Source of the DNA: Phoronis australis
Taxonomy: Eukaryota > Phoronida > Phoronidae
Direction of reading: 5' to 3'
Assembly: GCA_002633005.1 (NCBI GenBank)
Contig: NMRA01000001.1
Location: forward strand, 629,299-693,298
DNA length: 64,000 bases
Shown here: piece after piece, positions 14,301 through 25,010 of the stretch
Layout: each line of letters begins with the position of its first letter
Numbering within the stretch: position 1 is the stretch's first letter
Notes under the pieces: model-generated
Told to the model about the DNA's origin: nothing
Databases searched by the model: none
The model's input: only the letters and a program-made list of their open reading frames with translations
Translations under genes and position numbers: made by a program

Positions 14301-15225
14301 CGCTTAAAATAATGGACTGCAAAAAGTCGCTACCAAAACAGGGCTTATATGGTTTTATTGAAAAACTTAGTTTCATGAAACGAAAGCAAAATGATAATTT
14401 AGAAAATTGTAACAGTTCTTTAGATTTCATTTCGAGAATAGTTACATCAATAATAGAATTTGGAGATATTACTGCTGCGATTGTTTTGTTACATGTGTAC
14501 TTTTCTTTTTTTATCAAAATTGTCCTAAAAAGACATGATCTGATCACATGACGCAATCATATGCAGACAGAATTCGCATTTTGCTTTCATCGAATATTGA
14601 TAGTGTAGACAGTTCTAAGAAACTCGTCCATAAATCCAGCGTCATAATACAATAATTTTAAATACCTCTATCCTTAAAATTCACTTTTTTGAATTTTTCT
14701 TTAGTTCCCCAATTCCTGTGTTGAAAGAAGACAATTTCCAAATGACAAGCAAAACAAAGCCACAATTACAAACATCTCACAAACAAAACTCTAACCTTTT
14801 ACACTTCACTGCAAAACACAGTTTGCTGAATCTTTTAAAATTCTTTGTTTACGTTAAAAATAACCCCAACCCTGATCCTTGTTTATCAAGGTCACTACTA
14901 TCTGTTCAGAAACCTAGATACCCAAGACGGCAGGTTGTTGGTTGAAAGAGCTTCTAGATGGCACCGGTGTCCCAAATTATTGGCATACTTGCAAATTCCT
15001 ATTAGCACAGGTGCCTGGAATCAATCAAGCTCTTGTGGTGTGCGTAATTGGCATGAAAATGTAACACAAAATGACCAGGTAACTGGTCTGAGTTTACAAA
15101 AAGATGATGCCGCTGGTTTTAACAGCAGGCACAAGGATGGCAGGGGGTCTCGGATTTCAAAATAAAGCAATTCCAACTCATAAAACTTGACTTACCCAAA
15201 GGCAATAGCATGCACTTTCTGGACA
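11346..15225. other. AT-rich non-coding stretch
   Basis: Includes the 144-bp duplication and a lone family A transposon end near 13519. CACATGAC occurs several times at 11554-11584. The frames at 13978-15165 are short and overlap on both strands without codon or domain signal. Confidence 0.55.
11983..12270 (+). repeat. 144-bp tandem duplication, 2 units
   Basis: TTTGAACTTCACAA starts the units at 11983 and 12127. Both continue with TTTTAATTTGTTTTTGAAGA and end ACATCACAACATGAA. The copies differ mainly in T-run length. Confidence 0.9.
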
Positions 15226-15256
15226 AAAATAATACTAATACTAATACTAATACTGA
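15226..15256 (+). repeat. Hexanucleotide (AATACT)n microsatellite
   Basis: About four copies of AATACT, the last imperfect. Confidence 0.9.
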
Positions 15257-15639
15257 TATTCACTAGTTAAAATTGTAACTTCAAACATTTTCATACACCA
15301 ACGAGTACATATCTCGTTTTCTTTGGACTTTTCTTTCCAGTTCATCATATTAAATTAAATGCAGAAATACTTTCCGTGGTCACAGTTATTCAGGAATTAC
15401 GTGAATTCAGTACGTATCATGTGAATCTGATCAGCTATTCCCGACTGAGATACAATGTTCCAAATTTAGCCGATCTGGACATTTTTCTAAGGTACTACAT
15501 AACGTTAAATGTGTTCACCTACTTTGGTTGTCAGAGCTCCTTTGGTACTTCTGAGGACCTGAACAAGACCCGAATGCGTGGACAACATACATAACAGAGC
15601 AGTGCGACATCATTGCTAGTAATTCAGTATTAACTGTAT

Positions 15640-16062
15640 TTTATTGTCGTGTTTGATACGTAAGAACTGTTGGCCAATGGCCTCGAGTAAGAATAAATGT
15701 ATGGTGAAAAGCCTTATCACATGACATTAATATCTAAATTTGTCTTATTTAAGTTGAACCAGTTTGTAATAGTTCATAATGCTTTTCATGTTAAAGTTTT
15801 TATAGTTGCTAAGCAACACTGAAGGTTATGTAAGGCAGTATGAACATGTCATTATATAGATTTAAAATTAATTTACATTTTTAAATGAACTTGCATTGTA
15901 TTTTGTTTCATTGTAGATGTACTTTTTCTGTTATCTATATTGTTCATTTTAATTAATATCAATTTAATTTACTTGGTGGTCAGCCACTAGCGAACTGTGC
16001 CTTTGCTGGCCACCCAGTCATATAACAATGTATGTTTTTATAACATTTAAAAAATAAGTTTC
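15640..16062 (+). mobile_element. Probable LINE 3' UTR remnant
   Basis: AT-rich stretch with gaataaatg and the phrase ggccactagcgaac... tttgctggccaccc followed by an AATAAG tail near 16050. This is the style of LINE 3' ends. No polymerase frame is recognisable, so the call is tentative. It runs into a CT-rich microsatellite containing one N (16066). Confidence 0.4.
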
Positions 16063-16096
16063 TCTNTCTCCCTCTCCCTCACCCTCTCCCTCTAGA
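16063..16096 (+). repeat. CT-rich (TCTCCC)n microsatellite with an ambiguous base
   Basis: CCCTCTCCCTCACCCTCTCC region. Position 16066 is an N. Confidence 0.85.
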
Positions 16097-16127
16097 AAAA
16101 TATCTAGAAATTAAACTATAGTTTTAA

Positions 16128-16215
16128 CTCAGTAAAAATGTATATATTTTCAAAAAGCAGACAGTCTGAAGCATTTGATTTTTGACTTTTTACCAATCTA
16201 TTATTAATAGGCTCA
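16128..16215 (+). repeat. Older interspersed repeat, uninterrupted copy
   Basis: CAGTAAAAATGTATATATTT... TTTTTGACTTTTTACCAATC. It gives the unoccupied version of the MITE insertion site seen at 30461-30852. Confidence 0.6.
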
Positions 16216-18386
16216 AATGAATCACGGGAACCAATAGGAAATTGGTGAAGCTATTTTGTCATTAGAATTTTGTCATTTTTGCTGTTAGCCACAGGATGGT
16301 AAAACAGTATTTTGTAGGTCCGGAGTACTTTTGTCAAGCAAGGTATTTACGTATACCACTGTCAGGTGAGCATGAGCAACAATAAAATACCGACTGAAAA
16401 ACTGTTAATACAATAAGACGATAGATACACAAATCTATCACAATATTTTTTAATTCTAGTCAGCCATATAGCTTTTAAAATGTTTATTTATCCCTGCGTT
16501 TCAACTGCTGTTAATCATAAATGAGGCCATATTCTGAACAAGGTGCGTGTTTGGCTAACTTTCATAATATCTAACTAATGAAGTTTAAAATTGTTATCAC
16601 TGTTATAATTCATATTATTTATCCGTATATTATTGATGTCACGATTACTTATTCAGTCTCCTTACAGCAGCAAAAGAAGCACAGAGAATCTCATTAATTT
16701 AGGAAAAAATAACTGCCAGACTGGCCCCCATTTCCTCACATAAGTTTTTAAAACTGTCAAGAACTGTCACAACTTATCAAAATACAATAAAGTTTTCACA
16801 CGTTTCAATTTGGCCAAATTCTCATCAACAAAATCTCAACAGGCGTGATTCCACGCACTTTACTGAAATTGCAACAACTTGCTATTAAAGTCTTGAGTCA
16901 ACAATTACAGTTACAAGCAATAATGTCACATTAAATTCAGACTAACGTCCTGTTTCACTACAACAAACGTTTGTCTTGACAAATGATTCTAGCTAAAAAA
17001 TTTGCTCAAGTTTGAGTGAGTCCGACAGAATTTGATCTAGTTTATTTTGAAAACTGCAGTAGTTGTTTGAAATAACGTAGCTTGCAATGGTAGCATGTTG
17101 ATGTTGCATTTAAGCACAAACCCGCTGATGTTAAATGGTGACCTCCAAACTGTATTAAATAAATACTATAAATTAAAGAACTAATTTAGTATCTGACAGC
17201 AGTTTTCAATGTATGCCATGAAGCAACAATTTGCTATTGATACATGTAGAGCAGGCATGATGATTAAAGTTGGCAACATAGCAGAGGGATGAATCTTGAA
17301 ATAACAAAACCTGGAGTAAGTTTCAAAATTTTTGAGTCACAAATTAACCTCCATGTTTTCAATGCTGCACTGAGATGTAAGAAGAGAATTTTTTTTATAG
17401 TTATTTCCAACTTAGTTAGCACACTCGCCTAATTTTGCCTACCGAAAATTTTAAAAGCAAATTGAATGTCTAAATTAATAACACGGGATTGCACTTAGAT
17501 ACCCCAAACACCTTGGGTTCATAAGTACATGCCAAGTCAAACCCCTATCATTTTGCAGATGTTTGCCACAAATATCGTTGCTGTCACTGGAGAACGGTGA
17601 AGACTGTGAAGGAAATGACTCCTCACTACTTCCACAATATTCACACCTACAAACAGTGCATGTAAAAAATCGGACAAAACAAGGCAGTGAGAGTTCCTCG
17701 TCAAGTTGAGTACAAGTGGAACTCAACTCAAGAGTAGCTAAAATGATGAACCACAAGGGGTCACTACCCATCATGAAAAGGATAGAATGTGTATACAGTT
17801 ACTTAGAAAAATGTTCAAATTTGACTTACTTCAGAACATCACATCTCAGAAGGAGCTGATTGGATCAATATGAAACATTCAGATACTTGTTAGGGATATT
17901 GTTTTGAAAAATTTCATTTTCAAATGGAAGGCTATAAAATAGGACTTTTGCGATTTCTAGGAAATAAATTAAAGTTTCATAAAACGAAAATGAAGTATTT
18001 AAAAAAAACTATACCGGCATTTTTAGGTCTATTTTGAACATTTGTATGACATAAAATTTGATCATAACTGACATTCCAGTACCTTTCTAATGTTTGCTAA
18101 ATTTAACTTACACATGGCCACGTGACCCAATTAATTGATAAACAGCTAAAAATTAAATTTCACAGTCTTTTTTCCTACAGAAAATAACACTTAGTGTGTT
18201 ACAATCTACATATTACCTTAAAGTAGAAATTGCACGCTAATTCCTTACCTATGTGATTGCTAGGCCAAATTAGTTGGAAACAACACATAAGGACGATGTG
18301 AATGTGAAGTTGATTGAAAAATTACCAAATGTTTTTAACAACAATTTCTGTGGCGAAAATGATCTGTAACTGATCCATGTTCAGTT
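16216..18386. other. Non-coding stretch with one odd minus-strand frame
   Basis: 17475-17774 minus is open and encodes, after a possible acceptor (tttgtag), CEYCGSSEESFPSQSSPF and DICGKHLQNDRGLTWHV. The tail looks like a decayed C2H2/C2HC finger (C-G-K-x-L-x4-R-G-L-x2-H). Otherwise nothing recognisable. Confidence 0.4.
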
Positions 18387-18556
18387 AGTATCGTGATATG
18401 GTGCTAGGGAATAACACTGCATGACTCAGTGAGTATCGTGATATGGTGCTAGGGAATAACACTGCATGACTCAGTGAGTATCGTGATATTGTGCTAGGGA
18501 ATAACACTGCATGACTCAGTGAGTATCATGATATGGTGCTAGGGAATAACACTGCA
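18387..18556 (+). repeat. 45-bp minisatellite, about 3.8 units
   Basis: Units start AGTATCGTGATATGGTGC at 18387, 18432, 18477 and 18522 and end TGCATGACTCAGTG. About 800 bp upstream of the GPCR coding region. Confidence 0.96.
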
Positions 18557-18999
18557 TGGTGGGGGCTATGTGAGCTCTCAAGGTACGTCAATAGTACAAG
18601 GTCACCTATTCGCACAATTTTTTGGTTTCACACTTACAAGTTGTCATTGACTACAACAGCACTTGGTTTAGCGTAGATTATGTTAAAAAAGCGTTGTTTA
18701 GTGCCTGCTATACATTAGCATAGTTAGAAGCATGGGAACAAATTCTATATCTCTTGTTGAATGTACCATCACTCTTAATGATTTCTTAATTATTTACTTC
18801 AATTACTATCTTGTATTAAAATGTATCAACACAGTAATTTCTTGTTTTCGCAGACTTTTGTTGATATGGAATGAAATTTAACTATTGCCACGTATTTTTA
18901 GTCTTGCACAATACCGACAATTTCGTTATTCCTCAACAATGCTAGGCAAATAAAATGACATGCCTTGACCAGTTAACTTGTAAGGCCAATGTCTCAATC

Positions 19000-19148
19000 A
19001 ATTGACCTATCGCAAACTCCGCCCCCTTGCAAAATGTCGACAAACAAACAATAAGTTTTACCCATCAATATGTTGTTTGTCTGGTAAAAAGGCGGCTTGG
19101 AAACAAAGGAGTTCAGCCATTACACAAAATAATGGCGATAGGTCAATT
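19000..19148. mobile_element. Short MITE with 14-bp TIRs upstream of the GPCR
   Basis: AATTGACCTATCGC (19000-19013) and its complement GCGATAGGTCAATT (19135-19148) bound 149 bp. Internal features are CTCCGCCCCCTTGC, AACAAACAATAAGTTTTACC and GCGGCTTGGAAACAA. A diverged copy lies at 33170-33351. The right end abuts TATAAATA. Confidence 0.78.
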
Positions 19149-19350
19149 ATAAATAAATTGTCAGTTTTTTCCAGGCCAAGAAATCATGCGTATTTTGACC
19201 AACGGTGGAGTTAAGACCAGTTTTGTAACGATAAGTGATCTAAATCAAAAGTGTGTTATAGAGAAGGATAGAGAGGTTTATTGCCAGTTTAATTACTGAC
19301 ATGGGTTTAATCTTCTTATTTTCACACTTCAGGGTCTGCATTTGGCTGGC

Positions 19351-20694
19351 ATGACAGCTTACTTACATAACTCCAGTCATAGCAGCATCACCATGGATAC
19401 CACAGTGTGGACAGAAATGCCAAACATAACTACAGCTACCATGACACCTTACAACATTTTGCAACACTACAGCTATCCCGAACTTTTTGATATGCGTGCT
19501 CCCTTCTCCGACATCTGGCGTGTTTCAAAGATCTGTTGGTACGTGTTAGGAATGCCCATGAATCTGATTTCGTTCATCGTCTGGATCCAACCAAAGATGC
19601 GTCACTCGTCCGGCTGCTACTTAGCCGCACTGGCCATCAATGACTTCCTGTTTCTCCTGCATAGTCTTCTGTTCATGTTGGGAGTGCAGCACCACCTGGT
19701 GTTATGCCAGATGTTGACCATCACTCTCTACACTGTGCAGTATCCGTCCACACTTCTCATTCTTGCGTTCACAGTGGAGCAGTATATCGCCATCTGTTAC
19801 CCAATGAAACGGGGACAATACTGTCACTCCTCTATCGCCATGAAAATGATCGCCGCCATATTTCTGTTCTCGTTGGCGCTAAGTGCCATGCAAGGCTACT
19901 TTTTCTATTTCGATACCACAAGCAAAGAGTGTGTAATCAGGAACGAAGTTATTGATCCCTCTCAACTTTGGACTATTTGGTCACACATAACGGAATCACT
20001 GGTCTTTCTACTGACGCCGTTCATTATCCTTGTCCTGAACATTTTGGTGATCAGGTCAATACGACTGCAGAACCGCCGCATGTCGATGTACGTCTACCAA
20101 GAACGGCGACCTCAACACAGATCAACGACCATGATGCTCCTGGTCGTCTCTTTCTATTGGATAATCATGACCTTGCCAATCTCAATAATGTATTCAATAA
20201 ACAATGTCTTCAAGGTAGGCAATGTTAGTCTCTCTGTCCATGAAGTCATGCAAGACACTGAATGGCAAAAATTTATCAACTATCATATCATCAGACAGGT
20301 GATCGACGCCATCTGCATGTCACGTTTTGCATTGAACTTTTGCATCTATTGCTGCACGGGTCGAATGTTTCGCAAGCAGCTCACCCGCGTGTTCTGTTGC
20401 CACAAGATCACAAATGCGTGCGACTCGGCGAACTCTCTAAACACCTTCTACGAGGAACACTCGTTAGTCGATGGACGCGACTCTATCGTTCTGCGACGTA
20501 ACTCTAGTGGACACGTGGTCGCACTACCAAAGAGGCATGGCTCAAATGGACGCAATGGGTTATCAGTCCCACACGAGTGGACTAGGCGGCGAGCTAACAG
20601 TGATGTTACTCATTTCGCTCTACTTAGAAACAATAATCTTAATGGCATTAGTTTAAAAACTAAGCTCAAGACTAAGAAGGACAGTTCCTTGTAA
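19351..20694 (+). CDS. Class A (rhodopsin-like) GPCR, orphan neuropeptide-type receptor
   Basis: A single open exon codes for a seven-helix plasma-membrane receptor of 447 residues from ATG 19351. ATG 19393 (ACCATGG context) would give 433 residues. An upstream acceptor (ttttcacacttcag, ending at 19332) suggests a separate 5' UTR exon. Seen: N-glycosylation sites (NSS, NIT) in the N-terminus, GMPMN in TM1 (about residue 67), LAINDF in TM2, Cys at TM3 start (LCQML, about 119) paired with ECL2 Cys (SKECV, about 194), TM5 with LLTPFIIL, TM6 FYWIIMTLP in place of CWxP, and a TM7 N-F-C-I-Y in place of NPxxY. Helix 8 GRMFRKQL is followed by CC, a likely palmitoylation site. TM3 ends EQY, not DRY/ERY. 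The pattern fits the FMRFamide, myosuppressin or orphan peptide and chemosensory receptors expanded in lophotrochozoans. The ligand cannot be named. Confidence 0.9.
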   Translation: MTAYLHNSSHSSITMDTTVWTEMPNITTATMTPYNILQHYSYPELFDMRAPFSDIWRVSKICWYVLGMPMNLISFIVWIQPKMRHSSGCYLAALAINDFLFLLHSLLFMLGVQHHLVLCQMLTITLYTVQYPSTLLILAFTVEQYIAICYPMKRGQYCHSSIAMKMIAAIFLFSLALSAMQGYFFYFDTTSKECVIRNEVIDPSQLWTIWSHITESLVFLLTPFIILVLNILVIRSIRLQNRRMSMYVYQERRPQHRSTTMMLLVVSFYWIIMTLPISIMYSINNVFKVGNVSLSVHEVMQDTEWQKFINYHIIRQVIDAICMSRFALNFCIYCCTGRMFRKQLTRVFCCHKITNACDSANSLNTFYEEHSLVDGRDSIVLRRNSSGHVVALPKRHGSNGRNGLSVPHEWTRRRANSDVTHFALLRNNNLNGISLKTKLKTKKDSSL

Positions 20695-20736
20695 ATATTG
20701 TTGAGAAAATATGATAAAAACAATGTATACATTTAA

Positions 20737-21177
20737 GTGTCGTCTACACACAGACTTACCATAAAAGATTAGTGACACTTTCATGACATAACGCACTCAA
20801 GTTGTCACTAGGTTTGAGGGCTGTGTGTACACTATTTAACCAAGTGCACCTTGTTCCACATGCAGCAACTTAGTTCACCTTAGCGAGGTAGGCTAACTTG
20901 TTCTAGGGTAAGTTGCTGCATTTCTAATCCTTGTGAGACTGCAAACCTGGCACAAGGCGAAAGTAATTATCAACTGCGCTTGCAGTTATATAATCGAGTC
21001 TACTGTTCATACCATACTCCCATTAGCTGTTCATTGTCGTGCGCAGAGCGACAACACGTACACCTTACACAAGTTAACACAAATTATCAGCTAAATGTAT
21101 GAGGACGCTTCACTTAAAGTGGGGCAAGGTGCACTGCATCCAAGTTGTTTTAGGGCAAGTCTGTGTGTAGACTGGTC
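20737..21177. mobile_element. MITE-like element with TIRs and TTAA target site, just downstream of the GPCR
   Basis: Both ends carry the inverted motif GTCTACACACAGACTT (left near 20742-20757, right as its complement near 21156-21172). TTAA flanks both sides (20733-20736 and 21178-21181). Inside, GTAAGTTGCTGCAT at 20908-20922 pairs with ATGCAGCAACTTA at 20861-20873. TTAA targets suggest piggyBac-type mobilisation, but the ends lack the usual CCC start. Confidence 0.78.
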
Positions 21178-22104
21178 TTAATGGAGTGATGTGACAGAGG
21201 TATGGTAGCTCTTCTACTATTTATCACGTAAAATTTCCAATTCTATTTCGTAAAACTTTTCGCTAAAAGTTAAGACTACAAAAATTTTAGTATTATCATT
21301 GGCTTGGTCAATTATATTCGGCAGAAGTTCGACAGTTAGGAGCAAGATAAACAACACACGAACAATACGTGAAGAATTGCGTAAAATTACTTCACTTACA
21401 ATACTTTGTCACGGCAAACAACACCGCAGAAAAAGACGACAAGAAAGGCAAAAAGGAACTTTATTTTTGTCCAAATATACCAAATTTTAAAAACTTTGGA
21501 GGTGCTGTATTATTAATGTACAGGTACGATCTGAATTTGATCAAAAAAGGACACAATTAAGTGACCAAGGGTTATTGCAAGCTTAAACACAAAAAGAAAC
21601 CAATAAAGGGCTTCAGTTGTAAAAAAAGTTTCACTGAATTCTGAAATGGTCCAAGCTGTTGGTGATGCTTGACAAATTTGATCAAAATCCAAATACAGAA
21701 TAATGACAGAGGGCATGTATGGTAAACAATAGACTGTCACAAAGTTTGGCTCCAGCTAAATGTTAACATAAGGACATGTAATGATCTTTAGGTGAATTTT
21801 CAACACTGTAAATATCATTATGCGGAATATAGTAATTTCTAAACAAATTTAATTATTTTTTCTATTCGTGCTTTTGGGAATTTCCAAAATTAAGAGTATA
21901 CCGGACTTGTTTCTCAGGCACACAATGTCGCCAGTTCTTGAATTTACCTCAGGAATGGCAATTTTTAATTGTTTTAAATTATGCTACTTCAATCACTGTA
22001 ATTACGTTTCGCACTTTTGTGGCTCAACACTCTCTAGCAAACTTGAAAAACTTTAGTAGAGGGCCCTGAAATTTGTTTTCCAGGATTTTGTTATTCAAGG
22101 TATG

Positions 22105-22545
22105 GGGGATTGTTATTGCGGTCGAGCATTCCCTCACTTGACTTTAGGTGTAGGCGAACTATTCTACTGGGTTTTCAGGGCCATGTACCACTTGTCCCCA
22201 GTTTTAGGTGGGACCTGTCTGAGGAGAAAGAAACCCCCGTACGTGGGTCGCATCATGTCAGTCAAGTTCGAACCTGGTAGGTATGGGCTAAATTCTCTTC
22301 GATCTTATGTTGTACGGCTGTGGAATTCTCAACCCAGACATATTGTGAGAGAATCATTTAACAAGTTCAAAAGAAACCTTAATTTACGGTTTTGGTAGCC
22401 TGGATGTATAGTCTTATTTGTTTGCTTTTTTCTGACATGTGCAAACTATTTTAAATTGTCAATGATAATAGCCACTGGCTAATGTTTTATGTTAACTCTG
22501 AAAACTGACAATAAATAATTTTAATAAAAAATAATATAAAAATCA
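22105..22545 (+). pseudogene. 3' end of a non-LTR retrotransposon (LINE reverse transcriptase C-terminus)
   Basis: The frame from about 22230 to 22398 encodes RIMSVKFEPGRYGLNSLRSY, VVRLWNSQPRHIVRESFNKF and KRNLNLRFW. The pattern R-S-Y-x-x-R-L-W-N-S-x-P-x-x-I-x-x-x-x-S-x-x-x-F-K-x-x-L is the typical last segment of CR1/L2/RTE-like reverse transcriptase ORFs. The 3' UTR follows (22399-22510) with AATAAA-like tail repeats at 22510-22545. The 5' part of the polymerase is missing, which is the usual 5' truncation. Confidence 0.8.
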
Positions 22546-24444
22546 TGTTAGACAGTTCTTAATTGCTCAGGGCGCACCTACTCTATCAGAAGTTCTGCAC
22601 AAACCACAAGTCTTTGTTCCACAGACTTCAAACCTATATACATTCAGTTAATGGCATTAAGACCTAAGATACAAAACAAAGAAGTTAATTATTTTAACCT
22701 TTTCACTTTTTATCATCTAAAATTTAAAAAAGGTCCTAAACCAATAGCGAGGCAATGGCATCAAATTTCATTTCGATTTAAATGTACAAGATGAACTCTA
22801 AAAAACACTGTCACTGTTTTCTGCACTAAAATTTCGACTTTACTTTATGAAAAGCTAAAGTTTTTTCATGAAATCGTCAAAGTCATACTTTTTGATAGCC
22901 TCTCGTATAAAATTGGAATACTCTAAAACAATCCCTAATAGCATTAGGAGAACAGTGTGTAAAACACGGGAAGGATTTATATAAATTCGATCCGCCATTC
23001 CTGAGATGTGATGTTCTGAAGTTAATCCAATCACAACATTTATCTCAGCTCCTAAGAAGCATAAACACCAAGCTGGGCTGAGCAAGGATGTTCTTTCATT
23101 CAGAATCCACTCAACGCATTAGTTTTCACCAAAAAAGAAACAAACTGAGCACAACGTGATGTTTATTAGAGTTTCTGCCGGAACTCTAGATATTGATGAA
23201 GGGCGTAAATAGTAAACACTCGGAAACAGGAGTGTATAAATAAGGGTAGAAATTTGGCCTCACTCCTAGATTTGCCAAGTAGATATTCAACGTTTTTATC
23301 TTTGGTTATCACATTTAACGAGCACAAATCCGGAAATAACAGTGCAAATATGCAGTCACTTGTATTTTCAAGGAGGCATTTTCTCCTTGTTTCAAGCACT
23401 GTTATAACATATTAAACAGAACTTTGTTGACGAATGTCAGATATGCTGATATGATTTGAAACAACGGAGGGTTTATATGAAGAGTATTCAATTTTATCCT
23501 GAACCAGATTTTCACAATTTATAAATGATTACGAATTAACTAAGCTGGCTACTAAGTACAAAATTGTTCAGTTATCTTTATTAATGACTGTGGATAACTA
23601 CCCACGATGCAATGTGCCAAATCTCGAGTCAACACAATAATGGTGTCATCACCTTCATGAACTTGTTTCGTACAAGAACTGAACCTGTGATATAGACCAC
23701 TGACCAAATTACGTCAAATACAAGCATTTTCAAGCGCTGACACAAACAGGCTGCTCATGACATATCGGACTTTTCATAATTCCTTGTCATGTCGCATCGT
23801 TTTATGTAGTCAGTTGTGTGCACACATAGAAATCCCTTCTCATCTGAGCAAGGAACAAGTTGAGACAAATATTATGACGGTAAGTTGTCTAAATCAAAAG
23901 TTGGCTTCTAATGGACGGTACGCCATGGATTCATAGACTGTGCTTTAAATGTCATAAAAAGTACGGTAAATTCCCTCCTTATACAACGACAGTTAAAAGT
24001 CACCACAATTAAGAAGGTTAAGATGCACTGCCAACAGTTTTCTTATGATTTCGATTTTAAAGTCCTTGTCTCGCGCGTTGTTAACCCTTATTACATGGTT
24101 AGAAGATGTTATAAGGATCCAAGAAGTACCTACCCCATAACTAATACACGATCCGTACTCGAAAACAGTTTAAATGAACGCCCCAGTCACGATTCGCACC
24201 CGAAGAAACATCGCCATTTTGAACTTGCCGCGAACCCGGAAGTACAATTCATTCAGGAACCCAGGCCGAGTAAACGCCGTCAGTGCAACTGGAGCAGTGC
24301 CTGTACTGTTACCAGCCAGCAAACGGGGATAAAAAAATCGACAGCGCGCCTTAATTTTGATAAAATCAAACTACGGACAATTTTATGGAATTTGCTGAAG
24401 AAATGTGGCGAATAAATTTTGACAGAAATTATTTTGCTAGACTC

Positions 24445-24689
24445 NNNNNNNNNNNNNNNNNNNNNNNNNNNNNNNNNNNNNNNNNNNNNNNNNNNNNNNN
24501 NNNNNNNNNNNNNNNNNNNNNNNNNNNNNNNNNNNNNNNNNNNNNNNNNNNNNNNNNNNNNNNNNNNNNNNNNNNNNNNNNNNNNNNNNNNNNNNNNNNN
24601 NNNNNNNNNNNNNNNNNNNNNNNNNNNNNNNNNNNNNNNNNNNNNNNNNNNNNNNNNNNNNNNNNNNNNNNNNNNNNNNNNNNNNNNNN
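24445..24689. other. Assembly gap (245 Ns)
   Basis: An unbroken run of N. It marks an unresolved join between the GPCR/LINE side and the HERC1 side of the window. Confidence 1.
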
Positions 24690-25010
24690 TATGTCGAATC
24701 CATCCGAAAACGGCAGGATAGCGTCATCTCACTATTAGGTGCCTACATACCAAATTTCATGAAAATCCGTTCAGGACTTTTGAAGATACAAAGGTAAGCG
24801 TAAAAAACTAAAATTGCCACTAGGGGGCACACCGGTAGTCGGATCCGTCCGAAAGTTCGCACATGCCGTCCCATTCATGAATGGAACATATGTGTCAAAT
24901 TTCATGAACGTATGTCAAAGGGTTTTGGAGATAGAGCAGCGGACGCCGGACGGACGGACAGAGATGACGGCATAATGCGTCCACATATAAATATGTGGGC
25001 GCATAAAAAG
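24690..25010 (+). repeat. Diverged interspersed repeat next to the gap
   Basis: Shows phrases typical of old invertebrate repeats: AAATTTCATGAAAATCCG, CACTAGGGGGCAC, GGACGGACGGACAGA, CATAATGCGTCC. AAATTTCATGAA occurs twice, suggesting an internal duplication. No coding frame. Confidence 0.6.

Noticed and set aside
14252-14556. Overlapping frames of 87-99 residues on opposite strands
   Set aside because: Mutual shadows in AT-rich DNA with no conserved motif.
19342-19350. Upstream TTG as GPCR start (three extra residues)
   Set aside because: TTG is not a credible start in an animal gene when ATG follows at 19351.
24023-24415. 130-residue plus-strand frame left of the gap
   Set aside because: No domain, signal or splice context recognised. 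It may be chance or a repeat fragment, so not called a gene.
24385-24738. Frames spanning the N gap
   Set aside because: Most of their length is unknown sequence.
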